From DTU052 sp050951725 (lineage in GTDB: Bacteria > Bacillota > Syntrophomonadia > Syntrophomonadales > DTU052): 64,000 nucleotides of DNA. Below the pieces are notes generated by a model that saw nothing but the letters and a program-made list of their open reading frames with translations, did no database searches and was not told the origin of the DNA. A program made the translations under genes and the position numbers. This document shows positions 16,289-25,303 of the stretch, piece after piece (the first letter of the stretch is position 1; every line of letters begins with the position of its first letter). The DNA is taken from positions 558,001 to 622,000 of the forward strand of contig JBMNJO010000001.1 of assembly GCA_050951725.1 (NCBI GenBank), read 5' to 3'.

Positions 16289-18351
16289 GCGGAAATCATC
16301 CCCACTACATCAAGTTCAACACTGGTCTCGATCTCGTTATATGAAACCACCGCAACTCCGGGAATAAACTTATCCAACAGCTTCTTCAGATAAATCCTCA
16401 GAATTGGTGCACATAAAATGACCAGATTCTGTCCTCGGGCTGACATATTCTCCAGGTGGTGGTTAATCTGCTTAACCATGGTCTGGGCACGGTTGGGGTC
16501 GACCACCAGGTAGGACCCGAAATCACTTTGCTGCAGCGAATCTCTAAGGTATTCCTCCAGCCCTGGATCCAGCGTTACTACACTTATCCGGCTGTCCTCT
16601 CCGGCATAATGCCTGGTGATATTACGTTTCAGAGCCTGCCTCACATACTCAGTGAGTATGTCCGGGTCCCTGGTCAATTTGGCATAGTCAGCCATAGCCT
16701 CGAGGATAGTGGCCATGTCCCGTATCGGTACCTGTTCCTGTAAAAGGTTACATAATACTCGTTGGATATCCCCCACTGACGCCAAATCGGGGATTAATTC
16801 CTGCACCACCGCCGGGTTCTGCTCCTTAATGTAGTCGATCATACTCTGAACTTCCTGGCGACCCAGCAGTTCGTAAGCCCGGTCCTTAATTATCTGGGTC
16901 AAGTGGGTGGCTACAACCGAAGGAGGATCCACCACCGTATAACCTCTGGCCTCGGCAATTTCTCTTTCATGTACGTCCACCCATTTAGCCGGAAGTTTAA
17001 ATGCGGGTTCAACAGTATCCAGGCCATGCAGGTCCGTATCGTTCTCAATCCCCGGACCAATGGCGAGATAACTGTCAATTACCAGTTCTCCCCGGGTCAC
17101 CTCTAAACCCTTGATCTTGATCACGTACTGGTTCGGCCTGAGCTGCATATTGTCACGGATTCTGATAGGGGGGACAATAAAGCCCAGTTCTACAGCCGAT
17201 TGTCGCCTGATCATGATGATCCGGTCCAGGAGGTCACCCCCCTGATCCGAATCTACCAGGGGAATGAGACTGTATCCTATCTCCAGTTCCATCTTTTCTA
17301 CGTGCAGCAGTTCCATGACGTTTTCCGGACGCTTGATCTCTTGAACCTCTTCCAGGGATTCTTCCGAGGATGCAGTCTCAACCGGAGCTGTTCCCCGGCG
17401 ATATATCAAAGCCAGAGTCATCAGCAGTACTGCCATGGCAAACATGGGCAGCTTAGGGAGTCCAATCAGGCCCAGCGACACCAGGACAACCGCCGCAATG
17501 GCCAGAACCCGAGGGTGAGCCAGGACCTGCATGGTCATCTCCTGACCGAGATTCACGTCCGAGGCGGAACGGGTCACAACTATACCTACAGCCGTGGAAA
17601 TCATCAAGGCCGGTATTTGGGTTACCAGACCATCACCCACGGTCAGGATCGTGTACCGATGTGCAGCCTCACTTAGAGTGAACCCCTTCTCCAGCACCCC
17701 AATTATCAGACCACCAACAATGTTGATCAGGATGATCACAATACCGGCAATGGCATCGCCTTTCACAAATTTGCTGGCACCATCCATAGCTCCGTAGAAA
17801 TCAGCCTCGCGCTGAATATCTTTCCGCCTCCTGCGGGCTTCCGCCTCTTCTATCATGCCAGCGTTCAGGTCGGCATCAATAGCCATCTGTTTACCAGGCA
17901 TGGCATCAAGGGTAAAACGGGCTGCCACCTCCGAAACCCGCTCTGCGCCTTTGGTGATAACTATAAATTGAACAACCACCAGGATCAGAAAAATTACAAA
18001 CCCAACCACCATATCTCCTTTAACCACGAAGCTCCCAAAGGCATGAATCACCTCTCCTGCATCAGCCTCCCCCAGGATCAGCCGGGTGGCGGACACATTC
18101 ATGGAGAGCCGGAACATGGTGGTAATCAGCAGGAGAGAGGGAAAGACGGAGAACTCCAGGGGGCTTTGAATAAACATTGACACCAGGAGTATCACCAGAG
18201 CAAAACCAATATTAAATGTTAAAATGATATCCAGTACCTGCTTAGGAATCGGGATGATCATCATCATCACGACGCAGATAACCCCCACCGAAACCAGGAC
18301 ATCTGAGTTAGCCATTGTTCTATTCAATACAGTAGTAGGACTGTTATCCAT
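16285..18351 (-). CDS. flhA: flagellar export gate protein FlhA
   Basis: Nonameric ring of the flagellar type III export gate that uses proton motive force and docks chaperone-substrate complexes. It has 688 residues. About eight transmembrane helices fill the first 320 residues. They are split by the FHIPEP signature loop (QMAIDADLNAGMIEEAEARR, then FYGAMDGASKFVKGDAIAG). A linker at about 325-350 and a large cytosolic domain to the end follow. The carboxy-terminal segment near 570-600 (PIRDMATILEAMADY) is a family hallmark. It starts at ATG 18351, 56 bases after flhB. Confidence 0.96.
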   Translation of the reverse strand: MDNSPTTVLNRTMANSDVLVSVGVICVVMMMIIPIPKQVLDIILTFNIGFALVILLVSMFIQSPLEFSVFPSLLLITTMFRLSMNVSATRLILGEADAGEVIHAFGSFVVKGDMVVGFVIFLILVVVQFIVITKGAERVSEVAARFTLDAMPGKQMAIDADLNAGMIEEAEARRRRKDIQREADFYGAMDGASKFVKGDAIAGIVIILINIVGGLIIGVLEKGFTLSEAAHRYTILTVGDGLVTQIPALMISTAVGIVVTRSASDVNLGQEMTMQVLAHPRVLAIAAVVLVSLGLIGLPKLPMFAMAVLLMTLALIYRRGTAPVETASSEESLEEVQEIKRPENVMELLHVEKMELEIGYSLIPLVDSDQGGDLLDRIIMIRRQSAVELGFIVPPIRIRDNMQLRPNQYVIKIKGLEVTRGELVIDSYLAIGPGIENDTDLHGLDTVEPAFKLPAKWVDVHEREIAEARGYTVVDPPSVVATHLTQIIKDRAYELLGRQEVQSMIDYIKEQNPAVVQELIPDLASVGDIQRVLCNLLQEQVPIRDMATILEAMADYAKLTRDPDILTEYVRQALKRNITRHYAGEDSRISVVTLDPGLEEYLRDSLQQSDFGSYLVVDPNRAQTMVKQINHHLENMSARGQNLVILCAPILRIYLKKLLDKFIPGVAVVSYNEIETSVELDVVGMISA

Positions 18352-18407
18352 GCTTCACCTCATAACCCAAACATCGACAATCCAAAAGTAGTAACTCTAA
18401 GCAAATC

Positions 18408-19490
18408 TCAAGCCTGTTTTTGGCGATAGACGAAAGCCAGGACCTGAGCTACGGCCTGGTAGAGGTTTTCCGGGATAACCTCACCCAGATCACAGATATA
18501 AAAAAGATTTCTGGCCAGTTCCTGGTTTTCCACTATCGTCACTCCGCTCTCCCGGGCCAATTCTTTGATCCGCAGGGCAATGAAGTCCTGGCCTTTAGCT
18601 ACCACCATGGGTGCATCCATCTGCTGGGCGTTGTATCTCAGGGCTACAGCAAAATGAGTCGGGTTGGTTATAACTACATCCGCCCGGGGGACTTCGGCCA
18701 TCATCCGTCTCATTGCCATCTCTCTCTGCCTCTGTTTCTGACGGGCTCTTATCTGGGGGTCTCCCTCCATCTGTTTATACTCTTCCTTTACCTCCTGCTT
18801 GGTCATCTTGAGGCTTTGTTCATGCTCCCAGCGCTGGTATATGTAGTCAAGCACGCCAAGAACCAGAAGCGCTATCCCTATCTTCATCGCCATTTCAAAG
18901 ATGAGGGCCAAGAGGTTTTTTATGATCTGGCCGATCTCCATGTCCATCAGCAGCGGAAACAGGTAGATGTTTTTGGAGATCACCTGGTACACTATGTAAG
19001 CGGTAAGGGTCAGTTTCAGGATCGACTTGACCAGTTCAACCAGGGCGCGTTTGGAGAAGATCCTTTTAAACCCCTCTACCGGATTTAACCTTTCCAGCTT
19101 TATTCCCAAAGGCTCAGTGGAGAATAGAAAACCCACCTGCAGAAGGTTACCGACCACGCCGGCTACTGCCGCCACCGCAAGGATCGGTATAGTTATTCTC
19201 ACAATCAGGAAGAGCGACTCCAGTAAGACCATTCGGGCAAATAGCGGCGTAATATCCTGTAACGACCGATCGGTCAGGTACTCTCTGGTAAACCCCTCCA
19301 TCGACTCCAGCATATAAGGAAAGCCAAAATTAATTACCGCAAACACCGTTAAAATAATGAAGGCGGAGTTTAAGTCGGTACTGCGAAATACCTGCCCCTT
19401 TTTTCTGGCCTCTTCCCGTTTCCGGGGGGTTGCCTTTTCAGTCTTCTCCCCTGCAAACAGCTGCAGGTCCAGGATAATAAACTCCTGCAA
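18408..19490 (-). CDS. flhB: flagellar export substrate-specificity switch protein FlhB
   Basis: Membrane component of the export gate that switches from hook to filament substrates after autocleavage. It has 360 residues, with four transmembrane helices at about 42-60, 88-115, 150-178 and 195-217. The cytosolic domain carries the autocleavage motif N276-P-T-H in VVITNPTHFAVALRY, intact. The basic amino-terminal segment GEKTEKATPRKREEARKKG is typical. The start appears to be TTG 19490, with GGGGAAGTG about 5 bases upstream; the stretch overlaps the end of fliR. Confidence 0.95.
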   Translation of the reverse strand: MQEFIILDLQLFAGEKTEKATPRKREEARKKGQVFRSTDLNSAFIILTVFAVINFGFPYMLESMEGFTREYLTDRSLQDITPLFARMVLLESLFLIVRITIPILAVAAVAGVVGNLLQVGFLFSTEPLGIKLERLNPVEGFKRIFSKRALVELVKSILKLTLTAYIVYQVISKNIYLFPLLMDMEIGQIIKNLLALIFEMAMKIGIALLVLGVLDYIYQRWEHEQSLKMTKQEVKEEYKQMEGDPQIRARQKQRQREMAMRRMMAEVPRADVVITNPTHFAVALRYNAQQMDAPMVVAKGQDFIALRIKELARESGVTIVENQELARNLFYICDLGEVIPENLYQAVAQVLAFVYRQKQA

Positions 19491-19494
19491 TATT

Positions 19495-20259
19495 TCACTT
19501 CCCCAAAATAACTATCAGGTTGTCCAATTGACCAAAGAACCTTTCCATGAGTATCTGGGTGAACCAGACAAAAACCGGCAGAGTAAGCATTACCATCACC
19601 AACCCAGCCCCAATTTTCATGGGCAGGCCCACCACAAAAACGTGCATCTGAGGTACAGTCCGGGCGATAAATCCCAGGGCCAGATCTGCCATGAATAAAG
19701 CCGCTACCACCGGAGCGGCAAGTTTGAGCCCGATAACAAACATATAGGCCCCCATCTCCATCATGAATTCCAGGAACTGACCATCAATACCCGCCCCCAG
19801 AACCGGTATGAATTGATAACTGTCGTTCAGGGCCCTGAGCAAGAGATGATGACCATTAACGCCCAGAAAAACCATGATTGCGACCAGGTATTGAAAGTTA
19901 CCAATTAAGGGCACCTGAGTCCCTGATTGGGGATCAATAACGTTTACAATTCCAAACCCCATCTGCATGTCCATCAGCTGTCCTGCCAACTGTATTCCGG
20001 CAAATATAACATAAGCTATAAACCCCAGGGTATAGCCAATTAATATCTCCATACCCAAGGCCATAACAAACATAGCCGGATGGGTTATGGGAACCTCGGT
20101 CCTGATGGGGTTTACAAAAGCGATCATTCCGCTTAAAAAAATGATCAACAGGATCTTGACCTGAATCGGAACCTGTCGACCGCTCAAAACGGGACTGGTG
20201 ATAAAGAGCCCCGAAGTGCGGCCAATGACCAGTAATAACCCCTGCCAACCCATTTCCAT
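19495..20259 (-). CDS. fliR: flagellar export gate protein FliR
   Basis: Polytopic component of the FliP-FliQ-FliR export channel. About 254 residues with six hydrophobic segments. The PVLSGRQVPIQVKILL stretch and the GFGIVNVIDPQSGTQVP signature near residue 135 are typical. I prefer ATG 20259 (MEMGWQG) since AGGTG lies about 6 bases upstream, formed by the last bases of fliQ. A GTG nine bases earlier also reads in frame. Its stop is 4 bases from the flhB start. Confidence 0.93.
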   Translation of the reverse strand: MEMGWQGLLLVIGRTSGLFITSPVLSGRQVPIQVKILLIIFLSGMIAFVNPIRTEVPITHPAMFVMALGMEILIGYTLGFIAYVIFAGIQLAGQLMDMQMGFGIVNVIDPQSGTQVPLIGNFQYLVAIMVFLGVNGHHLLLRALNDSYQFIPVLGAGIDGQFLEFMMEMGAYMFVIGLKLAAPVVAALFMADLALGFIARTVPQMHVFVVGLPMKIGAGLVMVMLTLPVFVWFTQILMERFFGQLDNLIVILGK

Positions 20260-20268
20260 AGCCTTCAC

Positions 20269-20544
20269 CTACTGGAATGAAATCAGGTTTGGTATGTTTA
20301 CCAGGAGGTTGTTGGTGAATCCCACCAGGATATTCAACATCCACGGTCCAAAGAAAATCAATACCAAAAACACAACGATTATCTTGGGTATAAACGTTAA
20401 TGTCTGTTCCTGAATTTGGGTAGTAGCCTGCAGTATGCTGATCAGCAGTCCAATCAAAAGACTCCCGCCCAGGATAGGAGCTGAAACCATTATGGCCGCC
20501 CATATGGCGTCTTTCGCTATACTTAAGACCGTATTATCATACAC
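20269..20544 (-). CDS. fliQ: flagellar export gate protein FliQ
   Basis: Small two-helix membrane protein of the FliPQR channel. About 91 residues from GTG 20544 (VYDNTVLSIAKDAIW), which gives the normal family length and has AGGTAGGT 7 bases upstream. A GTG at 20553 directly after the fliP stop would add three residues. Helices lie at about 18-42 and 52-75, with GLLISILQATTQIQEQTLTFIPKI, the family signature, between them. The genes fliO-P-Q-R-flhB-flhA are consecutive and nearly without gaps. Confidence 0.92.
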   Translation of the reverse strand: MYDNTVLSIAKDAIWAAIMVSAPILGGSLLIGLLISILQATTQIQEQTLTFIPKIIVVFLVLIFFGPWMLNILVGFTNNLLVNIPNLISFQ

Positions 20545-20553
20545 TGCAAACAC

Positions 20554-21351
20554 CTACCTAAAGCTGAGAATCAATGAGTGAATGACCAGATTCCAGCCGT
20601 CCACCAGGACAAACAACAAGATCTTAAACGGGAGCGATATCATCATGGGTGGCAGCATCAGCATACCCATGGACATAAGCGCACTGGACACAATCATATC
20701 AATAACCAGAAAAGGAACAAACAGCATAAAACCAATTTGAAAGGCGGTTTTAAGTTCGCTGATGGTAAAAGACGGTATCAGCACGTAGTTGGGGATATCC
20801 CGATAGGTTTGAGGGCGTTCGATGTCTGAGAGTTCTACAAACAAAGCCAGATCCTTTTCCCGCGTCTGCTTGAACATAAAGGTTCTTACCGGACTCATGG
20901 CTCTGTCAAAAGCCTCCTCATACCCCATTTCTCCCCTCATATATGGCTGCAAGGCATTGGCGTTGACATCCTTCCAGGTAGGTGCCATAACAAAAAAAGT
21001 TAAAAACAGGGCCAGTCCAATCAGTACCTGATTGGGCGGCATCTGCTGAGTTGCCAGTGCGCTGCGCATAAAAGACAACACCACTACGATCCGGGTAAAG
21101 GATGTCAACAAAATAAGTATTGCCGGGGCTAGAGAGAGGACCGTCAATAAAGCCAACAACTGCAGGGACTGGGACACGTTTTCCGGACCTTCAGCCCCAC
21201 CCTCAACAGAGAGATTTATATCAGGCAATTGAAACGGCTGCGCCGCTACCGGCGATGCCAGCCACCCCACGAGCAGCAGAAGGGCTGCCAAACCAATTAT
21301 TATTTTTCCTCCCCGGTGCAATTGATTACATCCCCTCATTGTTCCACCCAT
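20554..21351 (-). CDS. fliP: flagellar export gate protein FliP
   Basis: Core subunit of the FliPQR export channel. It has 265 residues with a cleavable amino-terminal signal sequence (hydrophobic core near 17-30, ending SPVAA). Four more membrane helices follow, with a large periplasmic loop between the second and third. Family signatures are RIVVVLSFMRSALATQQMPPNQVLIGLALFLT and the carboxy-terminal LPPMMISLPFKILLFVLVDGW. The first ATG is at 21351, and ATG 21339 is equally usable. Either start overlaps the end of fliO by 14-26 bases. Confidence 0.95.
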   Translation of the reverse strand: MGGTMRGCNQLHRGGKIIIGLAALLLLVGWLASPVAAQPFQLPDINLSVEGGAEGPENVSQSLQLLALLTVLSLAPAILILLTSFTRIVVVLSFMRSALATQQMPPNQVLIGLALFLTFFVMAPTWKDVNANALQPYMRGEMGYEEAFDRAMSPVRTFMFKQTREKDLALFVELSDIERPQTYRDIPNYVLIPSFTISELKTAFQIGFMLFVPFLVIDMIVSSALMSMGMLMLPPMMISLPFKILLFVLVDGWNLVIHSLILSFR

Positions 21352-21979
21352 TGTCCTTCTGATTGCTGTTGTTCAGATTTCGTAAGCGATAAGACATTTT
21401 GTCCAGAGCCTGCATCTTCTGATCTACTATGGCATCGAAACCCTGATCCGAAGATTTTGGTGGTAATCTGGTAAACAGCCTGTCTTTTATATACTTCCAA
21501 AAAGTAACCGGGTTGGCAGGCGACACAGGTGTATTCTCCAGCGACGCCGCTATCATCTCCTGTATGATCTGAGAATCGTTTAACTCCCCCAGCATGGAAA
21601 TCTGGTGGTCTGTAACCCCAACAATAAAGGCCTTTCCCCCAACCTCAACCACAGCCATACCCCGGTTTGGCCCCAGAGTGACCTCGTCAAGCACTCGGAG
21701 ATACCTGCCCTGTAGGCGACTGCGCATATGGCCGCCAAAAAGACGTATCATCCCCCACGCCAGGGCCAGTATCAAACAGAGTGCCAGTACTGTCTGCACT
21801 ATGGTCCAAAACACATTTGGAGTTTCGGCTTCTTTCGGTTCCTGGTAGTTTATTTGAACTTGTTGCTGTTCTGATTCTATCGGAATGGCTTGTGCTTGGG
21901 TATTCAAGGAAAACAGGCACAGAATAACAAGCAGAGTACCGATGATGATTCTGGTCATGGTGATCGTTTTTGATTTCAT
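21326..21979 (-). CDS. fliO: flagellar biosynthetic protein FliO (FliZ type)
   Basis: Single-span membrane protein that helps FliP assemble. It has 217 residues. A signal-like segment lies at about 8-30 (IIIGTLLVILCLFSLNTQAQA), a short extracellular stretch follows, then a transmembrane helix at about 58-78 and the FliO domain. That domain has RYLRVLDEVTLGPNRGMAVVEVGGKAFIVGVTDHQISML, which is typical of the family. Its tail is rich in Asn and Gln. It starts at ATG 21979, overlapping the cheY stop by one base, and its end overlaps fliP. Confidence 0.9.
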   Translation of the reverse strand: MKSKTITMTRIIIGTLLVILCLFSLNTQAQAIPIESEQQQVQINYQEPKEAETPNVFWTIVQTVLALCLILALAWGMIRLFGGHMRSRLQGRYLRVLDEVTLGPNRGMAVVEVGGKAFIVGVTDHQISMLGELNDSQIIQEMIAASLENTPVSPANPVTFWKYIKDRLFTRLPPKSSDQGFDAIVDQKMQALDKMSYRLRNLNNSNQKDNGWNNEGM

Positions 21980-22341
21980 CAGTTTACGGCTTTGGCTACC
22001 GCCTCAAGTACCCGTTCTGGTTGAAACGGCTTTACAATAAAGTCCCGGGCTCCGGCCTGAATGGCGTCGATTACCATCGCCTGCTGTCCCATGGCACTGC
22101 ACATGATTATCTTCGCGTTAGGGTTTTTCTTCCTTATCTCCTTAACTGCAGTTATACCATCCATTTCTGGCATAGTAATATCCATGGTAACGAGATCAGG
22201 CTTCAACTCTTCATATTTATCAATGGCATTTAGCCCGTTGTCAGCCTCTCCTACGACCTGGTAACCGTTTTTGGTTAAAATGTCCTTAATCATCATTCTC
22301 ATAAACGCTGCATCATCAACAACAAGTATTGTCTTGCCCAT
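21979..22341 (-). CDS. cheY: chemotaxis response regulator CheY
   Basis: Single-domain receiver whose phosphorylated form binds the FliM/FliY switch. It has 120 residues. The acidic pair D9-D10 is in VVDDAAFMR, phospho-acceptor Asp54 is in TMDITMPEMDG, the switch Thr/Ser is in IIMCSAMGQQ, and Lys is in FIVKPFQPERVLEAV. It sits between fliY and fliO as in Bacillus. It starts at ATG 22341 with a GGAGG site, 14 bases after the fliY stop. Confidence 0.96.
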   Translation of the reverse strand: MGKTILVVDDAAFMRMMIKDILTKNGYQVVGEADNGLNAIDKYEELKPDLVTMDITMPEMDGITAVKEIRKKNPNAKIIMCSAMGQQAMVIDAIQAGARDFIVKPFQPERVLEAVAKAVN

Positions 22342-22355
22342 TGTATCCTCCCCAA

Positions 22356-23546
22356 CTACTGTAATTTAGTCATTCTATCCATCGGGCTAACGATGGCTGA
22401 TATACGAATCCCGTAGTTCTCGTCGATAACCACCACCTCCCCTTTGGCTATCAGTTTGCCATTAACCAACAGGTCAACTGGTTCTCCGGCCAGTCTATCC
22501 AGCTGAATTATTGATCCCGGACCTAATTCCAGGATCTCTTTAATACTCTTCTTGGTCTTACCAAGTTCAACGGCGACGTCGAGAGGGACGTCCAGGATGA
22601 TGTCAATATTCCTGACCTCCTTTTGGGTCGCTGGCTCATCGAGTCCCGCAAACTGAACTGGACGCACTGCTACCTGCCCTTTTTTTATTCCACTCCGATT
22701 ATCGGTGGTTGCCGCCGAAGGATTCGTAGTCGGGGAGGGCGGTACCGTGAAATCTACGGGTTCTGGTCCCCAATCAATCTGGGACTCGGTTTCCTCCCAA
22801 CTCATACTAAGCTCGTCAGTAATAAAATCATCCTTTTGGGGTGCCGGTTCCGAGTGATCTTCGTTTGGCTCCTGTCCAGGAATATTTTTCATCAACGTAC
22901 TGACCATCTCCCGGGCATAGGCAACGGGTATAAGCTGCATAATTTCGCTGTCCAAGAGGTTCTCAATCACCATCTTGAAGGATATTTGAACAAGGTTCTC
23001 GTAGTCTTCGTCAAGAATGAAACCTATTTCGCTGTCATTGGCGAAATCGACCATCGCCAAATTGGGAGGATAAATGTCAATGCGCTGATCAAACATGGAT
23101 GACATACTGGTAGTAGCCGAACCCATCATCTGATTCATAGCCTCACTCACCGCACTTAGACTCAAATCATTCAGCTCCGCAATCAAACCTTCCCCACCCA
23201 TCATAAGATCGGCAATAATGCTGGCATCTTCCTTTTTGATCACAAGTACATTGCTGCCTTTCAACCCGTCACGGTACTTAACCTCCACCACCACATAGGG
23301 CAGAGGGTATTCACTGCACAGTTGTTTGCGGGTTGTATAACGGATACGGGGGGTGGTGATACTGACCTTTTTGCCGAGCAGAGTCGACAGGGTGGTAGCA
23401 GAAGTGCCCATGCATATATTCCCGACTTCCCCCAGTGTGTCTTCTTCAATTTCATTCAGTTCATGATCACTGCTGGCAGGCTCCGCTTGGCCCTGCCCCT
23501 TGAGAAGGGCATCAATTTCTTCCTGGGATAGTATCCCGTCATTCAT
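22356..23546 (-). CDS. fliY: flagellar switch protein FliY (CheY-P phosphatase plus FliN domain)
   Basis: Switch-complex component that removes phosphate from CheY-P and carries the FliN surface. About 396 residues. The amino-terminal LSQEEIDALLKGQG is the FliM-like CheY-P-binding peptide. Two CheC-type active sites follow: EVGNICMGTSAT near 44 and SEAMNQMMGSATTSM near 138, both with Glu and Asn intact. A Pro/Thr/Asp-rich linker covers about 235-300, and a carboxy-terminal FliN/SpoA domain (DVPLDVAVELGKTKKSIKEIL) ends the protein. The start is one of four tandem ATG codons at 23546-23555 just after GAGGAAGGTG, overlapping the end of fliM. Confidence 0.94.
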   Translation of the reverse strand: MNDGILSQEEIDALLKGQGQAEPASSDHELNEIEEDTLGEVGNICMGTSATTLSTLLGKKVSITTPRIRYTTRKQLCSEYPLPYVVVEVKYRDGLKGSNVLVIKKEDASIIADLMMGGEGLIAELNDLSLSAVSEAMNQMMGSATTSMSSMFDQRIDIYPPNLAMVDFANDSEIGFILDEDYENLVQISFKMVIENLLDSEIMQLIPVAYAREMVSTLMKNIPGQEPNEDHSEPAPQKDDFITDELSMSWEETESQIDWGPEPVDFTVPPSPTTNPSAATTDNRSGIKKGQVAVRPVQFAGLDEPATQKEVRNIDIILDVPLDVAVELGKTKKSIKEILELGPGSIIQLDRLAGEPVDLLVNGKLIAKGEVVVIDENYGIRISAIVSPMDRMTKLQ

Positions 23547-24534
23547 CATCATCATCACCTTCCTCAACTACCCTGGTAATCTGTACTGCTGCCCGGTTGC
23601 TGTATGTTCCGGGTTTGGCCAGGTACTTGGTTTTGTTGCCGATAATCACTTCCAGATCCTCATCTATCTTTCTTTCCAGCGGTATAACATCTCCCACGTT
23701 TAGTTCTATCAGATCGGCCACTGTGATCACATTCCTCCCCAACATGACCTTGACCGGGATTACAGCTTCCCGGATCCGGTTCTTGATGGCCGCGGTATCG
23801 CCTGGGTTACGGTGTCTTACGGTAGAGGAATAATAATAATGAACATTAAGTTTGTTTATGATAGGTTCCAGTACCAGGTAAGGGATGCAAATATTTATCA
23901 TCCCCATCACTGCACCCAGTTTGGTTTCAAGTGATACGATTACCACCATCTCACTGGGAGACACGATCTGGGTAAACTGGGGGTTGGAATCGATACGATC
24001 CAACATGGGTTTAAGGGGCGCAATAATAGACCAGGGTTCCTCCAGGTAATACAGCATCTTGTCACATACCCGGTCCATTACCGTTTCTTCTATCTCGGTC
24101 AGCCCGCGCACCTTTTCAATTGACTGCCCCGGACCGCCAAACATCCTGTCAAGTACGGCAAACCCCAGATTGGGGTTAATCTCCAGAATGGCATTACCCT
24201 CCAGGGGCGGCATCGAAAATATGGCGAGGATTGTGGGATTGGATATAGACCGGATAAACTCGTCATAAGTAATCTGCTCTACCGAAAGTACATCAACCGT
24301 CACCGCAGAGCGCAACTGCGCTGAGAGGTAGGTCCCCAGAGAGCGGGCATAGTTTTCATATATAACCTGCAGGGTATGTATCTGCTCTTTGGAGAACTTG
24401 TTAGGACGGCGAAAGTCGTAGACCCTAACCTTCTTCTTGGATTGTTCCTTCTTAAGTTCTTCGGCATCAACTTCTCCCCGGTCAAGAGCCCCCAGTAAAG
24501 CATCAATTTCCTCTTGAGTCAGAACCTCGCTCAC
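23539..24534 (-). CDS. fliM: flagellar motor switch protein FliM
   Basis: Cytoplasmic C-ring subunit that binds CheY-P at its amino terminus. It has 331 residues. The CheY-P peptide LTQEEIDALLGAL is at 5-17, a flexible acidic/basic linker follows, then the CheC-like middle domain (about 50-240) and a SpoA domain at the end (EAVIPVKVMLGRNVITVADLI). The start is GTG 24534 with AAAGGGGGAA upstream. The end is a run of Glu/Asp codons (GATGAT repeats) that doubles as the region holding the fliY start codons. Confidence 0.95.
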   Translation of the reverse strand: MSEVLTQEEIDALLGALDRGEVDAEELKKEQSKKKVRVYDFRRPNKFSKEQIHTLQVIYENYARSLGTYLSAQLRSAVTVDVLSVEQITYDEFIRSISNPTILAIFSMPPLEGNAILEINPNLGFAVLDRMFGGPGQSIEKVRGLTEIEETVMDRVCDKMLYYLEEPWSIIAPLKPMLDRIDSNPQFTQIVSPSEMVVIVSLETKLGAVMGMINICIPYLVLEPIINKLNVHYYYSSTVRHRNPGDTAAIKNRIREAVIPVKVMLGRNVITVADLIELNVGDVIPLERKIDEDLEVIIGNKTKYLAKPGTYSNRAAVQITRVVEEGDDDDE

Positions 24535-24586
24535 AATGTTCCCCCTTTAATACCATTTGCTGTTATTGTGAATATCAATGAAAAAG

Positions 24587-25057
24587 TTATTGCATAATAA
24601 AAGAATTGAAATACACATTGGTTACCGCATTATTGAAACGGTTATTCAGCTTAGTCCTTATCTCATCCTTCAGCTCTGCCCGGTGAGGATTGTCAAGATC
24701 GGCCACCGTCTTGGACGACAGGATGCTTATGATCTCGTCGCGCACTACCGGCAGCAGGTCCGCTTCCATTGACTTTTTAACCTTGGAATCTGAAATTTCC
24801 AGTACAATCTCGGTTTTGAGGAAACGGGACATGCTGACATCTGAGATATTAACCGTAAATTCGCCCAAGGGGACCAGGGAGCCAATTGATTCGGATTGGC
24901 TCCCTTTTTGTTCCTGGGGCATCAAAGGTGCCAGGGCGCTCTTAATGACGATATAGCATCCGGAAGTAGTTAATAGGAATAAGACCAGACCAAACACAAC
25001 CAGTTTAATATTAAACCGCGATGATATATTTAATTCCTTGTTGCTCTCTTCGGGCAC
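24587..25057 (-). CDS. fliL: flagellar basal-body-associated protein FliL
   Basis: Inner-membrane protein that stabilises stators around the rod. It has 156 residues: a short cytosolic amino terminus, one transmembrane helix at about 18-42 (INIKLVVFGLVLFLLTTSGC region), and an extracytoplasmic FliL domain. That domain has LVPLGEFTVNISD and KTEIVLEISDSKVKKSMEADLLPVVRDEIISILSSKTVADL, the usual FliL core. The start is GTG 25057 with GGAGGGG 9 bases upstream. It follows flbD by 13 bases. Confidence 0.93.
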   Translation of the reverse strand: MPEESNKELNISSRFNIKLVVFGLVLFLLTTSGCYIVIKSALAPLMPQEQKGSQSESIGSLVPLGEFTVNISDVSMSRFLKTEIVLEISDSKVKKSMEADLLPVVRDEIISILSSKTVADLDNPHRAELKDEIRTKLNNRFNNAVTNVYFNSFIMQ

Positions 25058-25070
25058 CAGGCACCCCTCC

Positions 25071-25265
25071 TCAACTTTTTAGGCTTGAATTCGCCTGCTT
25101 CCTGAACCTTAATATCGCCGCTATTATCTGCGCAGGTTTTTCTGCAACAACATATTTCTTTCCCGTAGTTAAGGTAACTACAGTATCTGGAGTCTCCTCC
25201 ATACTTTCAATCAACTCTACATTTATCACGATTTTTTGCCCATTAAGTCGTGTCAGTTCAACCAT
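25071..25265 (-). CDS. flbD: FlbD family flagellar protein
   Basis: 64 residues, a small protein of the FlbD/SwrD family found between flgE and fliL. It begins MVELTRLNGQKIVINVELIESMEETPDTVVTLTTGKKYVV, the conserved core in which LTRLNG starts the domain. In Bacillus the SwrD protein raises flagellar power by supporting the stators; the same role here is inferred from homology and position. The family is not related to the Caulobacter FlbD response regulator of the same name. It starts at ATG 25265. Confidence 0.9.
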   Translation of the reverse strand: MVELTRLNGQKIVINVELIESMEETPDTVVTLTTGKKYVVAEKPAQIIAAILRFRKQANSSLKS

Positions 25266-25303
25266 ATATGTACTCCATCATGTGTTAATAACATTGAACA
25301 TCT